Below are positions 33,536-42,100 of a stretch of 64,000 nt of DNA, piece after piece. Both the position numbers and the translations under genes were made by a program. The first letter of the stretch is position 1; every line of letters starts with the position of its first letter. The notes below the pieces were generated by a model that saw only the letters and a program-made list of their open reading frames with translations, searched no databases and was not told where the DNA came from. Source of the DNA: Lachnospiraceae bacterium (GTDB lineage Bacteria > Bacillota > Clostridia > Lachnospirales > Lachnospiraceae); contig JAFSRP010000012.1 of the NCBI GenBank assembly GCA_017446045.1, forward strand, positions 19,352-83,351, written 5' to 3'.

Positions 33536-34600
33536 TTACTTCTTGTTCGGATGCGCAGGGCGGTGCAATTCAACAGGCATGTATTTGAGGACGTGGTATT
33601 CTTTCGCGACGCCGCCGCAGCCGAAGTTGAGAGATACGTCATAGTATTCTTTTCCGGCTAGTTCCAGATAATAGTCCTGTCCTTCCACCCAATAGGAATT
33701 GTCAATGCCCTCGTAGACCTTATCCACGGCACGGTTGTTGATCTTGCCTTCTTCCGGCTCTTTGTAGTAGATCAGTGTACCGCGTACGCTGAAGTCATCC
33801 GTATCTTCGACTACCGGTATCCGGAAATGCAGCTGGGTTCCTTCCGCTGAGAGACTGGCTTCAAATTCCTTGAAAGCCTCCTCATAATGATCATATGCTT
33901 CCTCGAATTCGCGATGGGTCTCGTTGTCCTCATAGATCTTGATAAATTCGTTGTAATCATGGAGCTCGCCGAGCACCGTGTAGGCTTTGAAAGATTCGCT
34001 CATTTTCGCCCGCTGGATAGTAAAGTAGGTATCATCCAGCATCAGGAAGGTATCCAGAACTGCCCCCTCTTTGTCATGCAGTACCAGCCTGGCGCAGTGA
34101 TCCTTGAAATCTTCTTCTGTTACCGTCCGGAAGGAACGGTGCATACGCAGCTCTTTCAGCTCGCGCATATAGATCTCAACGTACTGGTCATATTCGATGA
34201 CATGCTCGCCACTCTGGTCTGTCACAGTAATGTAGGAAACGTCCTCCGCATTCGTGCGGATCGGGTGCACGGGAAAGTAGTAGAAGACCAGGGCGGAGAT
34301 CACGGCAGCCAACAACAGACCGATGATAGCTACAGGCCTGGGGATGTCTTCCAGACCATCTTTTGTAAAGAGGGAAAGAATAAAACAGACAATGGTGACC
34401 AGTATGATTCCCGCTCCTGCCGCGATCGCAAGCAGCACACCCAGCGCCAGTCCGCCCAACGCCAGCGCTGCCGCGCCGAGAAATATGGTAAATACCGCGC
34501 TGCCGGCGAGAAACCCGACCAGCACGATCGGGATCAGAAATGGCCAAAACAGAAAACTCAGCCCTCCGATAATAAAAAATGTTCCCCAGTCATCATTCAT
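33536..34600 (-). CDS. Membrane protein of unknown function
   Basis: The protein is 354 residues from the ATG at 34600 (AGAAGGTAAATCAA upstream). An in-frame ATG at 34642 lacks a site. The first 110 residues hold three to four hydrophobic helices rich in Gly/Ala/Leu (FFIIGGLSFLFWPFLIPIVLVGFLAG, ALALGGLALGVLLAIAAGAGIILV, VAIIGLLLAAVISALVFYYF). The remaining 240 residues form a hydrophilic acidic domain (FEEAYDHYEEAFKEFEASLS coiled-coil-like segment) and end with a beta-rich region containing LNFGCGGVAKEYHVLKYMP. I do not recognise the family. It may sense or bind something outside the membrane. Confidence 0.75.
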   Translation of the reverse strand: MNDDWGTFFIIGGLSFLFWPFLIPIVLVGFLAGSAVFTIFLGAAALALGGLALGVLLAIAAGAGIILVTIVCFILSLFTKDGLEDIPRPVAIIGLLLAAVISALVFYYFPVHPIRTNAEDVSYITVTDQSGEHVIEYDQYVEIYMRELKELRMHRSFRTVTEEDFKDHCARLVLHDKEGAVLDTFLMLDDTYFTIQRAKMSESFKAYTVLGELHDYNEFIKIYEDNETHREFEEAYDHYEEAFKEFEASLSAEGTQLHFRIPVVEDTDDFSVRGTLIYYKEPEEGKINNRAVDKVYEGIDNSYWVEGQDYYLELAGKEYYDVSLNFGCGGVAKEYHVLKYMPVELHRPAHPNKK

Positions 34601-34735
34601 TTGATTTACCTTCTGTCGAAAAGTCTGTGGAAAGTATATCACCAGGAGAAAAAATAATAAAGAAATAAAAATAGAAACAGTATAATATCAATAGAGATCT
34701 CATATGCAGGAATAAGGAAATATAAATGATATAAG

Positions 34736-34764
34736 TTGCGCAGGGCATTGATTCGGGATATAAT
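34736..34764 (+). promoter_or_regulatory. Promoter of mobB
   Basis: TTGCGC, 17 bases, TATAAT (perfect -10). The predicted start is near 34771, 50 bases before the GTG start used here. Confidence 0.65.
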
Positions 34765-34820
34765 CCATCCATATTTGATAATTGTACCGTTCAGATGGAT
34801 CTTTGAAAGGACGGGGAACC

Positions 34821-35438
34821 GTGGAGCAGGGAAAAAAGGACAGCGGGAACAGGATAAAAGGAATGCAGGTGCCGGTCATAGCATTTGCCGGGTGGTCCGG
34901 AAGCGGCAAAACGACGCTGATCGAGCAGCTGATCCCGGTCCTGATACAAAAGGGCAGAGAAAAATGCAGCCGCCCGTTCCGCCTGGCCGTGATCAAACAC
35001 AGCACGCATGGAGCAAAAACAGTCTGCAGTAAAAACGGCAGCTTCGCGGATGCGGAAGGGACAGATACCTGGCGGTTCAGGCAGGCGGGAGCGGATCCCG
35101 TGATCCTGTGCGGACCGGACGGACCGGATCTTCAGGAAGCACTGGAAATGGCTGAGAACGGTTTGGCAACCGACGGATCTGTCAGGCCGGATCTGATCCT
35201 GGTCGAGGGTTTTAAGAATGAGGGCCTGCCTCAGATCGGTGTCAACAGGAAAGCGAACAGTAAAGGATGGACAGCGGATCCCGGGAGTTTCATGGCGATC
35301 GTTACGGATACATCTGCGGAAACGAAGGCGGTGCCGAAGTTCGGCTTCGATGATATCGAAGAGATCGCGGCATTTATACTGGAGTATGCAGCTTTTGCGG
35401 TCAAAACAGGATATATGGCCTATAAGGTCATAAACTAG
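34821..35438 (+). CDS. mobB: Molybdopterin-guanine dinucleotide biosynthesis protein MobB
   Basis: This is a 205-residue P-loop GTPase-like protein. The Walker A is AGWSGSGKTTLIEQLIP. DTWRFRQAGADPVILCG and DLILVEGFKNEGLPQIGVNR are conserved MobB segments. MobB assists MobA in attaching GMP to molybdopterin. The start is taken as GTG at 34821 (AAAGGACGGGGAACC upstream). An ATG at 34863, 14 codons later, is the alternative and lies just before the conserved core. No moa/moe genes or molybdoenzymes are in the window. It is followed after 13 bp by a wall-associated protein gene. Confidence 0.87.
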   Translation: MEQGKKDSGNRIKGMQVPVIAFAGWSGSGKTTLIEQLIPVLIQKGREKCSRPFRLAVIKHSTHGAKTVCSKNGSFADAEGTDTWRFRQAGADPVILCGPDGPDLQEALEMAENGLATDGSVRPDLILVEGFKNEGLPQIGVNRKANSKGWTADPGSFMAIVTDTSAETKAVPKFGFDDIEEIAAFILEYAAFAVKTGYMAYKVIN

Positions 35439-35451
35439 GCTGGAGGTTCTT

Positions 35452-36603
35452 ATGAAGTGGGAAAAGGGAAAATGGATGCGCTGTACAGGGCGAAACACTT
35501 TGGCGGGGCTGTCCGTTCTGCTGGTATTCCTGTTCGCTGCGGATGCGATGGCAGCAGGCTGGACGCGGGAAGAAGACACCTGGTATTACTTACAGGAGGA
35601 CGGCAGTCTGCTGCGGGATACCGATACGCCTGACGGCAATCATGTTGATGCAGCCGGCGCGTATGCCGGGCCTGCGGTGGGACCGGGACCCTGGCCCGTC
35701 CTGGAGACCGAAGAGCAGGAGGAGCGGGAGATGCAGGCGCGGGAAGCAGCCCGGCTGTATGAGGTCGAACATCCGCAGGAGACTTCCTCAGAGGAAAGCG
35801 GACCCGGGGAAGCATATCAGCGTGCTGTGGAAAGCATACTCCCTTACACGAGCCTGTGGGAGCGCCCCGGCTATCAGGAACTGGCAGGGACAAGTCCCAG
35901 ACCGCAGCTGAGCGGGCGTACGACCGCCGGCATGCCAGTCGAATTCTTCCTGCTTTCTGTGGCGGGGGAGACTTCCGGCGCACGGGGAATGAGCGCGGCC
36001 ATCGCCGGGGACCTGGGCCGGGCTTACGGGATCTGCCAGTTCGATTACCGCTATGACCTGACGGAATTCCTGCGTTACGCGTGTGACCTTCATCCGGACC
36101 TGTGGAGCGGGGCAGTGCCCTGCCTGGACATGTCTTATGGAGATATCCGCCTTGTGGGCAGCGCCGTGCTGCGCAGGGCCTTTCGGACAGCGATCCTGAA
36201 GGATTATCATACAGCCGTTTCGGACCAGCTGGAATATATGAGGATGCTGTACTGGGACGGACTTGCAGAGGCTATGAATGCCGCCGGTTTCCGCCTTGGG
36301 GAGCGGAACATCGCGATATCGGCAGCCCTGTTCTCGCTCAGCGTCAACTGCGGGCCGCAGCCGGGACTGCTGATCGAAGGGCTTGATCCGGCAATGAGCG
36401 ATGCCGAGATGCTCGACGGCATTTACCGTCTCCGCAATACAGTATTCGCCGGGCAGCCGCTCGAGAACCGGGTCAAGGGAACGAATCCACGCTATCTGTA
36501 TTACGAGCCGGAGCTCGCGGCAGACCTGATGTACGGCCGGATCAGCGTGGACTCGGAACAGGTCTACGGGGATGGCGTGGAATGGCACGGGAATCCGTTC
36601 TGA
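35452..36603 (+). CDS. Exported protein with wall-binding repeat and unrecognised C-terminal domain
   Basis: The protein is 383 residues. A signal peptide or anchor spans about residues 14-35 (LAGLSVLLVFLFAADAMAAG). One wall-binding-like repeat follows (WTREEDTWYYLQEDGSLLRDTDTPDG). Then comes an acidic linker (about 80-120). A 240-residue domain contains FFLLSVAGETSGARGMSAAIAGDLGRAYGICQFDYRYDLTEFLRYA, where the GET...GRAYGICQFD pattern recalls the Glu and substrate-strand of lysozyme-like or transglycosylase folds. I am not sure of this. It is probably cell-surface and possibly peptidoglycan-active. The start follows GCTGGAGGTTCTT. Confidence 0.7.
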   Translation: MKWEKGKWMRCTGRNTLAGLSVLLVFLFAADAMAAGWTREEDTWYYLQEDGSLLRDTDTPDGNHVDAAGAYAGPAVGPGPWPVLETEEQEEREMQAREAARLYEVEHPQETSSEESGPGEAYQRAVESILPYTSLWERPGYQELAGTSPRPQLSGRTTAGMPVEFFLLSVAGETSGARGMSAAIAGDLGRAYGICQFDYRYDLTEFLRYACDLHPDLWSGAVPCLDMSYGDIRLVGSAVLRRAFRTAILKDYHTAVSDQLEYMRMLYWDGLAEAMNAAGFRLGERNIAISAALFSLSVNCGPQPGLLIEGLDPAMSDAEMLDGIYRLRNTVFAGQPLENRVKGTNPRYLYYEPELAADLMYGRISVDSEQVYGDGVEWHGNPF

Positions 36604-36642
36604 AAGATACGACAGCCTCGTAAACTCAAGAGTTGTGGGAAT

Positions 36643-37041
36643 ATGGAACATACTGCAGAACAGTATTTTATACAGACTTTCATTAGGAAAGACCGCCGCG
36701 ACCGTCTGCTTTTTGAGTTGGGGACGGTCAAGAGAAGATATGATGGGTTAAGCAGATTCTGCCATCAGTCAGAAAAGCTGCTTGACCCGGCTAAGGTTGT
36801 CTTATCAGGGGCTGATCTCGAATTCCGTCCGGATTTTTTGCGTTTTACTCAACAGCATAATGAAACATGTATCATACTTTCCCCGGATCCCGGAATGGAT
36901 AACCAAACTATGCAGCTCGAAGATGCGATTCGTATGGCTGCATGTTTCCATGATGCCGTTATCATCATTGGAAATACGTTTGCCATCGTTTTCGGTGAAC
37001 CTGTAAAGGGTGGCAGGGATAAGTTTCTTTTGTCAGAATAA
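36643..37041 (+). CDS. Small protein of unknown function
   Basis: This 132-residue protein starts MEHTAEQYFIQTFIRKDRRDRLLFELGTVKRR and contains GLSRFCHQSEKLLDPAKVVLSGADL and ETCIILSPDPGMDNQTMQLEDAIRMA. It has no signal peptide and no membrane helix. The ribosome site is weak (TTGTGGGAAT). The codon use is less GC-biased than its neighbours, with more AT in third positions. It reads like a conserved clostridial hypothetical protein, but I cannot name it. Confidence 0.6.
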   Translation: MEHTAEQYFIQTFIRKDRRDRLLFELGTVKRRYDGLSRFCHQSEKLLDPAKVVLSGADLEFRPDFLRFTQQHNETCIILSPDPGMDNQTMQLEDAIRMAACFHDAVIIIGNTFAIVFGEPVKGGRDKFLLSE

Positions 37042-37142
37042 TAGAATACTGATATCTGAGCGGGCGACGATGAAAGAAAACACAGAAGACACGGAATAAG
37101 ATCAACATGTTTGCAATTTGGATGGAAAGAATATAAAGACGA

Positions 37143-38018
37143 ATGCTGGACTGTTTTACTGACGCTTTGCTGGATTCATTTAAAATACTGCCGTTTCTGT
37201 TCCTGACCTATCTCGTGATGGAATATCTCGAGTCGAGGACAGAAGAAGGTTCCGCCCGGCTCGTGCGCAAGGCCGGCCGGTTCGGCCCGCTCTGGGGTGG
37301 ACTTCTGGGCGTTGTCCCGCAGTGCGGCTTCTCCACGGCGGGGGCCAACCTCTACGCGGGGCGCGTGATCTCCGTTGGAACGATGATGTCGGTTTTCCTC
37401 TCCACCTCGGACGAGATGCTGCCCATCCTGATCTCCACGGCGACGCCGGTGTCCGTGATGGTAAAGATCGTCACGGTAAAGGCAATGTTCGCGGTCATCG
37501 CGGGGTTTGCCATCGACGCCTTCTGCAGGAGAAAACACATTACCCACACAGGACAGCCCGGGGACGAAGAGGACCTGGATATCGAGAGACTGTGCGAGAA
37601 GGAAGAATGCGGCTGCGCGGAGGGCGGCATCATCTCCTCGGCAGTAAAGCACACGGTCCACATTATTCTGTTTATCTTCGCGATCACCTTCGTGCTGAAC
37701 CTGGCCTTCCTGTTCATCGGAGAGGACCGGCTCGCAGCAGTGCTCCGCGATAAGGTTCTCATTGGAGAGATGATCGCCGCGCTGATCGGCCTCATCCCCA
37801 ACTGCGGGGCGTCAGTGCTGCTGACCCAGCTTTACCTGGGCGGGGTGATGAACGCCGGACAGCTGATCGCCGGGCTTTTGACCGGCGCGGGAGTAGGCCT
37901 TCTGGTTCTGTTCCGCGTCAATCCGGACATGAAGGAAAACCTGCGTATAGCAGGGCTGCTCTACATCTGCGGCGTCGCGGGCGGACTGATGATACATGCG
38001 GCGACCCTGTTCGCCTGA
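37143..38018 (+). CDS. ArsP_2-type putative metal/arsenic exporter permease
   Basis: This 291-residue membrane protein has about eight to ten helices in two halves. Each half carries a matching motif: GVVPQCGFSTAGANLYAGRVISVGTMMSVFLSTSDEMLPIL in the first, IGLIPNCGASVLLTQLYLGGVMNAGQLIAGLLTGAGVG in the second. A cytosolic loop in the middle has DIERLCEKEECGCAEGG, a possible metal-binding Cys/His/acid cluster. This is the family annotated as putative manganese transporter or 10-TM heavy-metal exporter. The internal repeat with conserved Cys is plain in the sequence. The metal is unknown. Confidence 0.83.
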   Translation: MLDCFTDALLDSFKILPFLFLTYLVMEYLESRTEEGSARLVRKAGRFGPLWGGLLGVVPQCGFSTAGANLYAGRVISVGTMMSVFLSTSDEMLPILISTATPVSVMVKIVTVKAMFAVIAGFAIDAFCRRKHITHTGQPGDEEDLDIERLCEKEECGCAEGGIISSAVKHTVHIILFIFAITFVLNLAFLFIGEDRLAAVLRDKVLIGEMIAALIGLIPNCGASVLLTQLYLGGVMNAGQLIAGLLTGAGVGLLVLFRVNPDMKENLRIAGLLYICGVAGGLMIHAATLFA

Positions 38019-38103
38019 ATATGCGGATCATATGGACAAGGGTTTATGATATTATCCGAGATATCCCAACTTCAGCTGGTCTACAGTATTATCAAAGCAA
38101 AGA

Positions 38104-40284
38104 TCATACCATGCTCAGGGATATGCGCTGCTTTCGCAGGTCGACACCCAGTACGGTGACGTCTACGATGTCCCCGACTGAAACGACCTCCAGCGGGCTT
38201 TTTATGTATTTGGCGCTCATCCGGGAGATATGCACCAGCCCGTCCTGGTGAACCCCGATATCCACAAACGCGCCGAAGTCCACGATGTTCCGTACCGTGC
38301 CCTTGAGACGCATGCCTTCCTTCAGGTCCTCCATACTGAGTACGTCGGATTTGAGGATCGGCCGGGGCATCTCGTCCCGCGGGTCACGGCCTGGTTTTTC
38401 GAGTTCGCTGATGATGTCCTTCAGGGTAGGTTCTCCGATGCCCAGCTCCGCTGCAAGCTTTCCGGTGTTTCCTGCCCGTGAACGGATGTCCTTCAGTCCG
38501 CCCTGGCTCAGCGCGGACGTATCTGTGCCCAGTCGGGCCAGCAGTTCTCTGGCAGCCGGATAGGATTCCGGGTGTACAGCGGTCTGATCCAGAGGCTCCG
38601 TACCGCCGCGGATCCTTAAGAACCCCGCACACTGCTCGAAGGCTTTCGGTCCAAGCTTGGCTACCTTAAGAAGTTCGCGCCGGTTTTTGAAGCTGCCGTT
38701 CTCGTCACGGTAATCCACGATGTTGGCTGCCACAGTCCGGGAAATGCCGGAAACGTAAGAGAGCAGCGATGCGGAAGCCGTGTTGAGGTCTACGCCGACT
38801 TTATTGACGCAGTCTTCGATCACCGCGGCTAGGGACCCCGCCAGCTTTTTCTGGTCCATATCGTGCTGGTACTGGCCGACGCCCATGGACTTGGGGTCCA
38901 TTTTCACAAGCTCGGAAAGCGGGTCCTGCAGCCGCCGCGCCATGGATGCGGAGGACCGCTGTCCCACATCAAAATGCGGAAACTCCTTTGCGCCGAGTTC
39001 CGAGGCGGAGTAGACACTTGCTCCCGCTTCATTGACGATAACATACTTCAGATGTCGTCCGCCGCTTTGCTCCATCTCCCGGATCAGCCCGCAGATCACC
39101 TGCTCAGACTCGCGGCTGGCTGTCCCATTTCCAAGGGAAATGACATCGACCCTATACCGGTCGATCAGTTTCCGCAGTGTCTGTTTTGCTTCCTCCACCC
39201 TGTTGTGGGGCGCCGTGGGGTATATGACCGCCGTATCCAGTACCTTGCCGGTGGGGTCGACCACCGCCAGCTTGCAGCCGGTACGGAATGCGGGATCCCA
39301 GCCCAGGACCGTCATCCCGGCAACCGGGGGCTGCATCAGGAGCTGTTCCAGGTTTTTACCGAACATCTTCATGGCACCTTCTTCTGCTCGCTCTGTCAGC
39401 TCGCTCCTGAGCTCCCGTTCCACGGATGGGGCGATCAGGCGGCGGAAGCTGTCTTCGACTGCAGCCGCAAGTACCGCGGAGGTCTGCGCTTCCTCTTTGC
39501 GGATGACGGCGCGCCGGAGGGCCGAAAGGATATTTTCTTCCGGCATTTCCAGGTTGACGTTCAGAATACCTTCCGCCTCACCGCGGTTCAGCGCCAGGAT
39601 ACGGTGTCCGGGAACCTTCCCACAGCTTTCCGCGTAGTCATAGTAAACCTCGTAGACGCCCTTTGCGTCTTTTTCTTTTGCCGCTTCGTTTTTGAGGGCA
39701 GTGCGGATCACGCCCATCCGGGCGCAGACCTTGCGGATGGCTTCCCGGTACGAAGCTGTATCGGAAATATCCTCCGCGATGATGTCCGAGGCACCGCGGA
39801 CAGCATCTTCGGCGGAAGTCACGGAGCGCTGAGGATCTTCGCTGTCTTCGTGTACAAAGGACGCGGCCAGCGCAGCCAGATCCCCGCCGCAGTCCTGACG
39901 CAGGATCGCGTCTGCCAGGGGACGGAGTCCCTTTTCGACAGCTGCCATGGCTCTTGTGCGGCGCTTCGGCCGGAAGGGGCGGTACAGATCCTCCACCGTC
40001 ACCAGCCTGTCTGCTGTTTCGATCGCCTGCCGCAGCTCCGGCGTCAGTTTCCCCTGTTCTTCAATGGAAGAAAGAACGGCATTTTTTCGCTCCTCCAGGT
40101 TCCGAAGGTATTTCAGACGTTCGTCAAGTGCGCGGAGCACTTCATCATTCAGTGAACCGGTCGCTTCTTTCCGGTAGCGGGAAATGAAGGGGATCGTGTT
40201 CCCTTCGTCGATCAGTCCTACGGCCGCCTGTGCCTGGTCTGTACGGATCTGCAGATCTTTTGCAAGCTGTTCGATAATATTCAT
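38104..40284 (-). CDS. tex: Tex family RNA-binding transcription accessory protein
   Basis: The protein is 726 residues from the ATG at 40284 (AGAGGAATCCTATCC). An ATG 11 codons upstream has no site. The order is N-terminal helical Tex domain (IPFISRYRKEATGSLNDEVLR), YqgF/RNase-H-like domain (VLGWDPAFRTGCKLAVVD), helix-hairpin-helix domain (NTASASLLSYVSGISRTVAANIVDYRDENG), and C-terminal S1 RNA-binding domain (GTVRNIVDFGAFVDIGVHQDGLVHIS). It is a well conserved bacterial protein with nucleic-acid binding and expression-related roles. It lies just downstream of tRNA-Gly. Confidence 0.95.
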   Translation of the reverse strand: MNIIEQLAKDLQIRTDQAQAAVGLIDEGNTIPFISRYRKEATGSLNDEVLRALDERLKYLRNLEERKNAVLSSIEEQGKLTPELRQAIETADRLVTVEDLYRPFRPKRRTRAMAAVEKGLRPLADAILRQDCGGDLAALAASFVHEDSEDPQRSVTSAEDAVRGASDIIAEDISDTASYREAIRKVCARMGVIRTALKNEAAKEKDAKGVYEVYYDYAESCGKVPGHRILALNRGEAEGILNVNLEMPEENILSALRRAVIRKEEAQTSAVLAAAVEDSFRRLIAPSVERELRSELTERAEEGAMKMFGKNLEQLLMQPPVAGMTVLGWDPAFRTGCKLAVVDPTGKVLDTAVIYPTAPHNRVEEAKQTLRKLIDRYRVDVISLGNGTASRESEQVICGLIREMEQSGGRHLKYVIVNEAGASVYSASELGAKEFPHFDVGQRSSASMARRLQDPLSELVKMDPKSMGVGQYQHDMDQKKLAGSLAAVIEDCVNKVGVDLNTASASLLSYVSGISRTVAANIVDYRDENGSFKNRRELLKVAKLGPKAFEQCAGFLRIRGGTEPLDQTAVHPESYPAARELLARLGTDTSALSQGGLKDIRSRAGNTGKLAAELGIGEPTLKDIISELEKPGRDPRDEMPRPILKSDVLSMEDLKEGMRLKGTVRNIVDFGAFVDIGVHQDGLVHISRMSAKYIKSPLEVVSVGDIVDVTVLGVDLRKQRISLSMV

Positions 40285-40303
40285 GGATAGGATTCCTCTG
40301 CCG

Positions 40304-40338
40304 AAAAAAAGGCTCACAGCTTGATCGCTATGAGCCTT
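40304..40338 (-). terminator. Terminator between tRNA-Gly and tex
   Basis: On the minus strand AAGGCTCA ... TGAGCC(TT) with a T7 run follows the tRNA directly. It should end the tRNA transcript. Confidence 0.75.
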
Positions 40339-40344
40339 TATTTA

Positions 40345-40415
40345 AGCGGGTGATGGGAATCGAACCCACGTATACAGCTTGGAAGGCTGTCATTCTACCA
40401 TTGAACTACACCCGC
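40345..40415 (-). tRNA. tRNA-Gly (anticodon TCC)
   Basis: Read on the minus strand it starts GCGGGTGTAGTTCAATGG. The acceptor stem GCGGGTG pairs with CACCCGC. The anticodon loop is CTTCCAA (anticodon TCC). The T arm is GTGGGTTCGATTCCCAT, and the discriminator is T, as in bacterial glycine tRNAs. CCA is not encoded. It is followed by the terminator at 40304-40338. Confidence 0.95.
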
Positions 40416-40576
40416 AGCAAAAAGAATATTACCATGCACAGCCTGCGTTTGTCAATGAGAATTTTAACGTCTTCCGCAGTCTTTCGAAGTTTACGGCTGC
40501 CGACCTTTTACGAGGCTGATCATGGTTTGCGAGAGAGCTTTGGAACACTTCTGAAACTTTTAATAAAGTTCCCCGG

Positions 40577-40603
40577 AAAAACGCGGCCCCATAGGGGACC
40601 GCG
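40577..40603 (-). terminator. Terminator of the ETTAAP-repeat lipoprotein gene
   Basis: On the minus strand CGCGGTCCCC-TAT-GGGGCCGCG (one bulge) is followed by TTTTTCC, 50 bases after the stop. Confidence 0.75.
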
Positions 40604-40651
40604 CAGATTACAGTACAGGATAAAGCCGTCTTTCAGCTTGTTTATATGAGT

Positions 40652-41941
40652 TTATTCGATGGTGTATCCGGATATGTCAAACAAAGAGGCATCGACCTTA
40701 TCATCTAGCTCATGGATCGTGTAGACCGCATCTGTGGTCCCGGGAGTATCTGACTCGGGGTCTTCGGAGCGAAGATAGAACGCAAGGCTTCCGTCACTAT
40801 TAAAGCAGAAGATGCCTTCCGGCTGAAGTCCCGTCGGAGGATAGATCTCCGTGGCATAATCTTCACCACTGATATCCATCGTCTCTTCCTGATAATAGCC
40901 GGACTGCTTGCATACATAAATATCCTGAAGCAGACCATCCATGAGCTCGGGATGATCGAGGATCACTGAGGAGTCCGTCTCGGTCGCAAGTATTCCGGTC
41001 ATATCATCCGGATACAGATTATAGGCTTTTCCTTCATCTAAGAAAGTGATCATTTCATCCTGATAGCCGTTGACTTCCATCTTGCGAAGGGAATAATACT
41101 TTCCGTCCAGGATGTGGACATCATATTCCTGCAGGACTTCCATGGACTCCAGGTATACGTCATAGTGCAGGTGGATCCCTTTGGAAGCGTCCAGACCATT
41201 CCATACGGCTGCTGTTTTTGAACCGTTGTCTATATCGGGGATATTTCCTTCGCTGTCCATTTGTGCCACGATCTCATCTATCGTAAGGAGATGATAGGGC
41301 GTTATATCCGCGCCTTCCTGGGCAAAGTACATCAGCATCGTTCCGGTACCGTAAATATCCAGCTCAATGATGCCGTTGCGCAGGACCCCGGTAGCTATAC
41401 TTCCGTCCTCGACAGTGATCTGCACTGTGTCCTCGGTCACGGACCATTCAGGGATACTGGTCTGGTCTTCATCAAAGGTCATGGATCCGGTGCCGCCTTC
41501 CTCCAGGATAAGGATCGATTCAATGTCCATGGAGTCGGATGTTACGGAATAGCTTTCATTCTTAACTCCGAAAAGCGTATAGGTGCCTTCAACGGGAAAC
41601 TTGACAGTCTCTTCTTCCGCAACTGCCGCTCCCATGAGTGCCTGGAAGTTGGACCAGGCAGCGTTGGCTTCTCCTGCTGCATCATCCGGGGCTGCTGTCG
41701 TTTCCGGGGCAGCAGTTGTCTCAGGTGCCGCAGTTGTCTCATGTGCTGTCGTTTCCGGAGCTGCTGTTGTTTCAGGCGCAGCCGTCGTCTCGGGCGCAGC
41801 GGTCGTTTCCGGCATCGAATCAGGGGCGCTTTGATCCTGTGCTCCTTCTGCCTTGCTGCCGCAGGCGCAGAAGAGGGTCATCAACAGGATAAGTATGGCT
41901 GTGAACAGGAAACGGGTGAATGTGGCTTTTTTTATTTTCAT
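40652..41941 (-). CDS. Lipoprotein with ETTAAP repeat linker
   Basis: The protein is 429 residues. A signal peptide (residues 10-26) ends in a lipobox-like LFCAC, with Cys27 as the probable lipidated residue. Residues 45-86 are about seven copies of ETTAAP (one degenerate, AHETTAAP), an extended surface linker. The rest is a folded acidic domain with repeated beta-type segments (GTYTLFGVKNESYSVTSD, GTGSMTFDEDQT, VRNGIIELDIYGTGTMLMYF). The middle of it, about 90-190, resembles the short beta-sandwich often found in Lachnospiraceae lipoproteins. Function is unknown and surface location is likely. A single-gene unit with its own terminator. Confidence 0.82.
   Translation of the reverse strand: MKIKKATFTRFLFTAILILLMTLFCACGSKAEGAQDQSAPDSMPETTAAPETTAAPETTAAPETTAHETTAAPETTAAPETTAAPDDAAGEANAAWSNFQALMGAAVAEEETVKFPVEGTYTLFGVKNESYSVTSDSMDIESILILEEGGTGSMTFDEDQTSIPEWSVTEDTVQITVEDGSIATGVLRNGIIELDIYGTGTMLMYFAQEGADITPYHLLTIDEIVAQMDSEGNIPDIDNGSKTAAVWNGLDASKGIHLHYDVYLESMEVLQEYDVHILDGKYYSLRKMEVNGYQDEMITFLDEGKAYNLYPDDMTGILATETDSSVILDHPELMDGLLQDIYVCKQSGYYQEETMDISGEDYATEIYPPTGLQPEGIFCFNSDGSLAFYLRSEDPESDTPGTTDAVYTIHELDDKVDASLFDISGYTIE
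41684..41809 (-). repeat. 18-bp tandem coding repeat (ETTAAP)
   Basis: The DNA coding for residues 45-86 of the lipoprotein is an array of about seven 18-bp units, with synonymous changes between copies. Such arrays can vary in copy number by slippage. Confidence 0.85.
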
Positions 41942-42040
41942 AAGCTGCCTCCTTTTGTTTCGATAGTCGCTTCGGTGAAGAAATGCTCTTAATAATAATC
42001 ATATCGGATTTCATATGGAAAATGTAGCCGGAATGTCTTT

Positions 42041-42069
42041 TTGTCAATGACAAAATGAAGTGATATAAT
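42041..42069 (+). promoter_or_regulatory. Promoter of the NlpC/P60 protein
   Basis: TTGTCA, 17 bases, TATAAT, 32 bases before the ATG at 42101. One of the best matches to consensus in the window. Confidence 0.7.
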
Positions 42070-42100
42070 AAAGACATATGAGAGATCAAGGAGGACTTCC

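Noticed and set aside
38863-40155. 430-codon frame antisense to tex
   Set aside because: Tex is certain on the other strand. The antisense product is Cys/Arg/Phe-rich with no ribosome site or motif.
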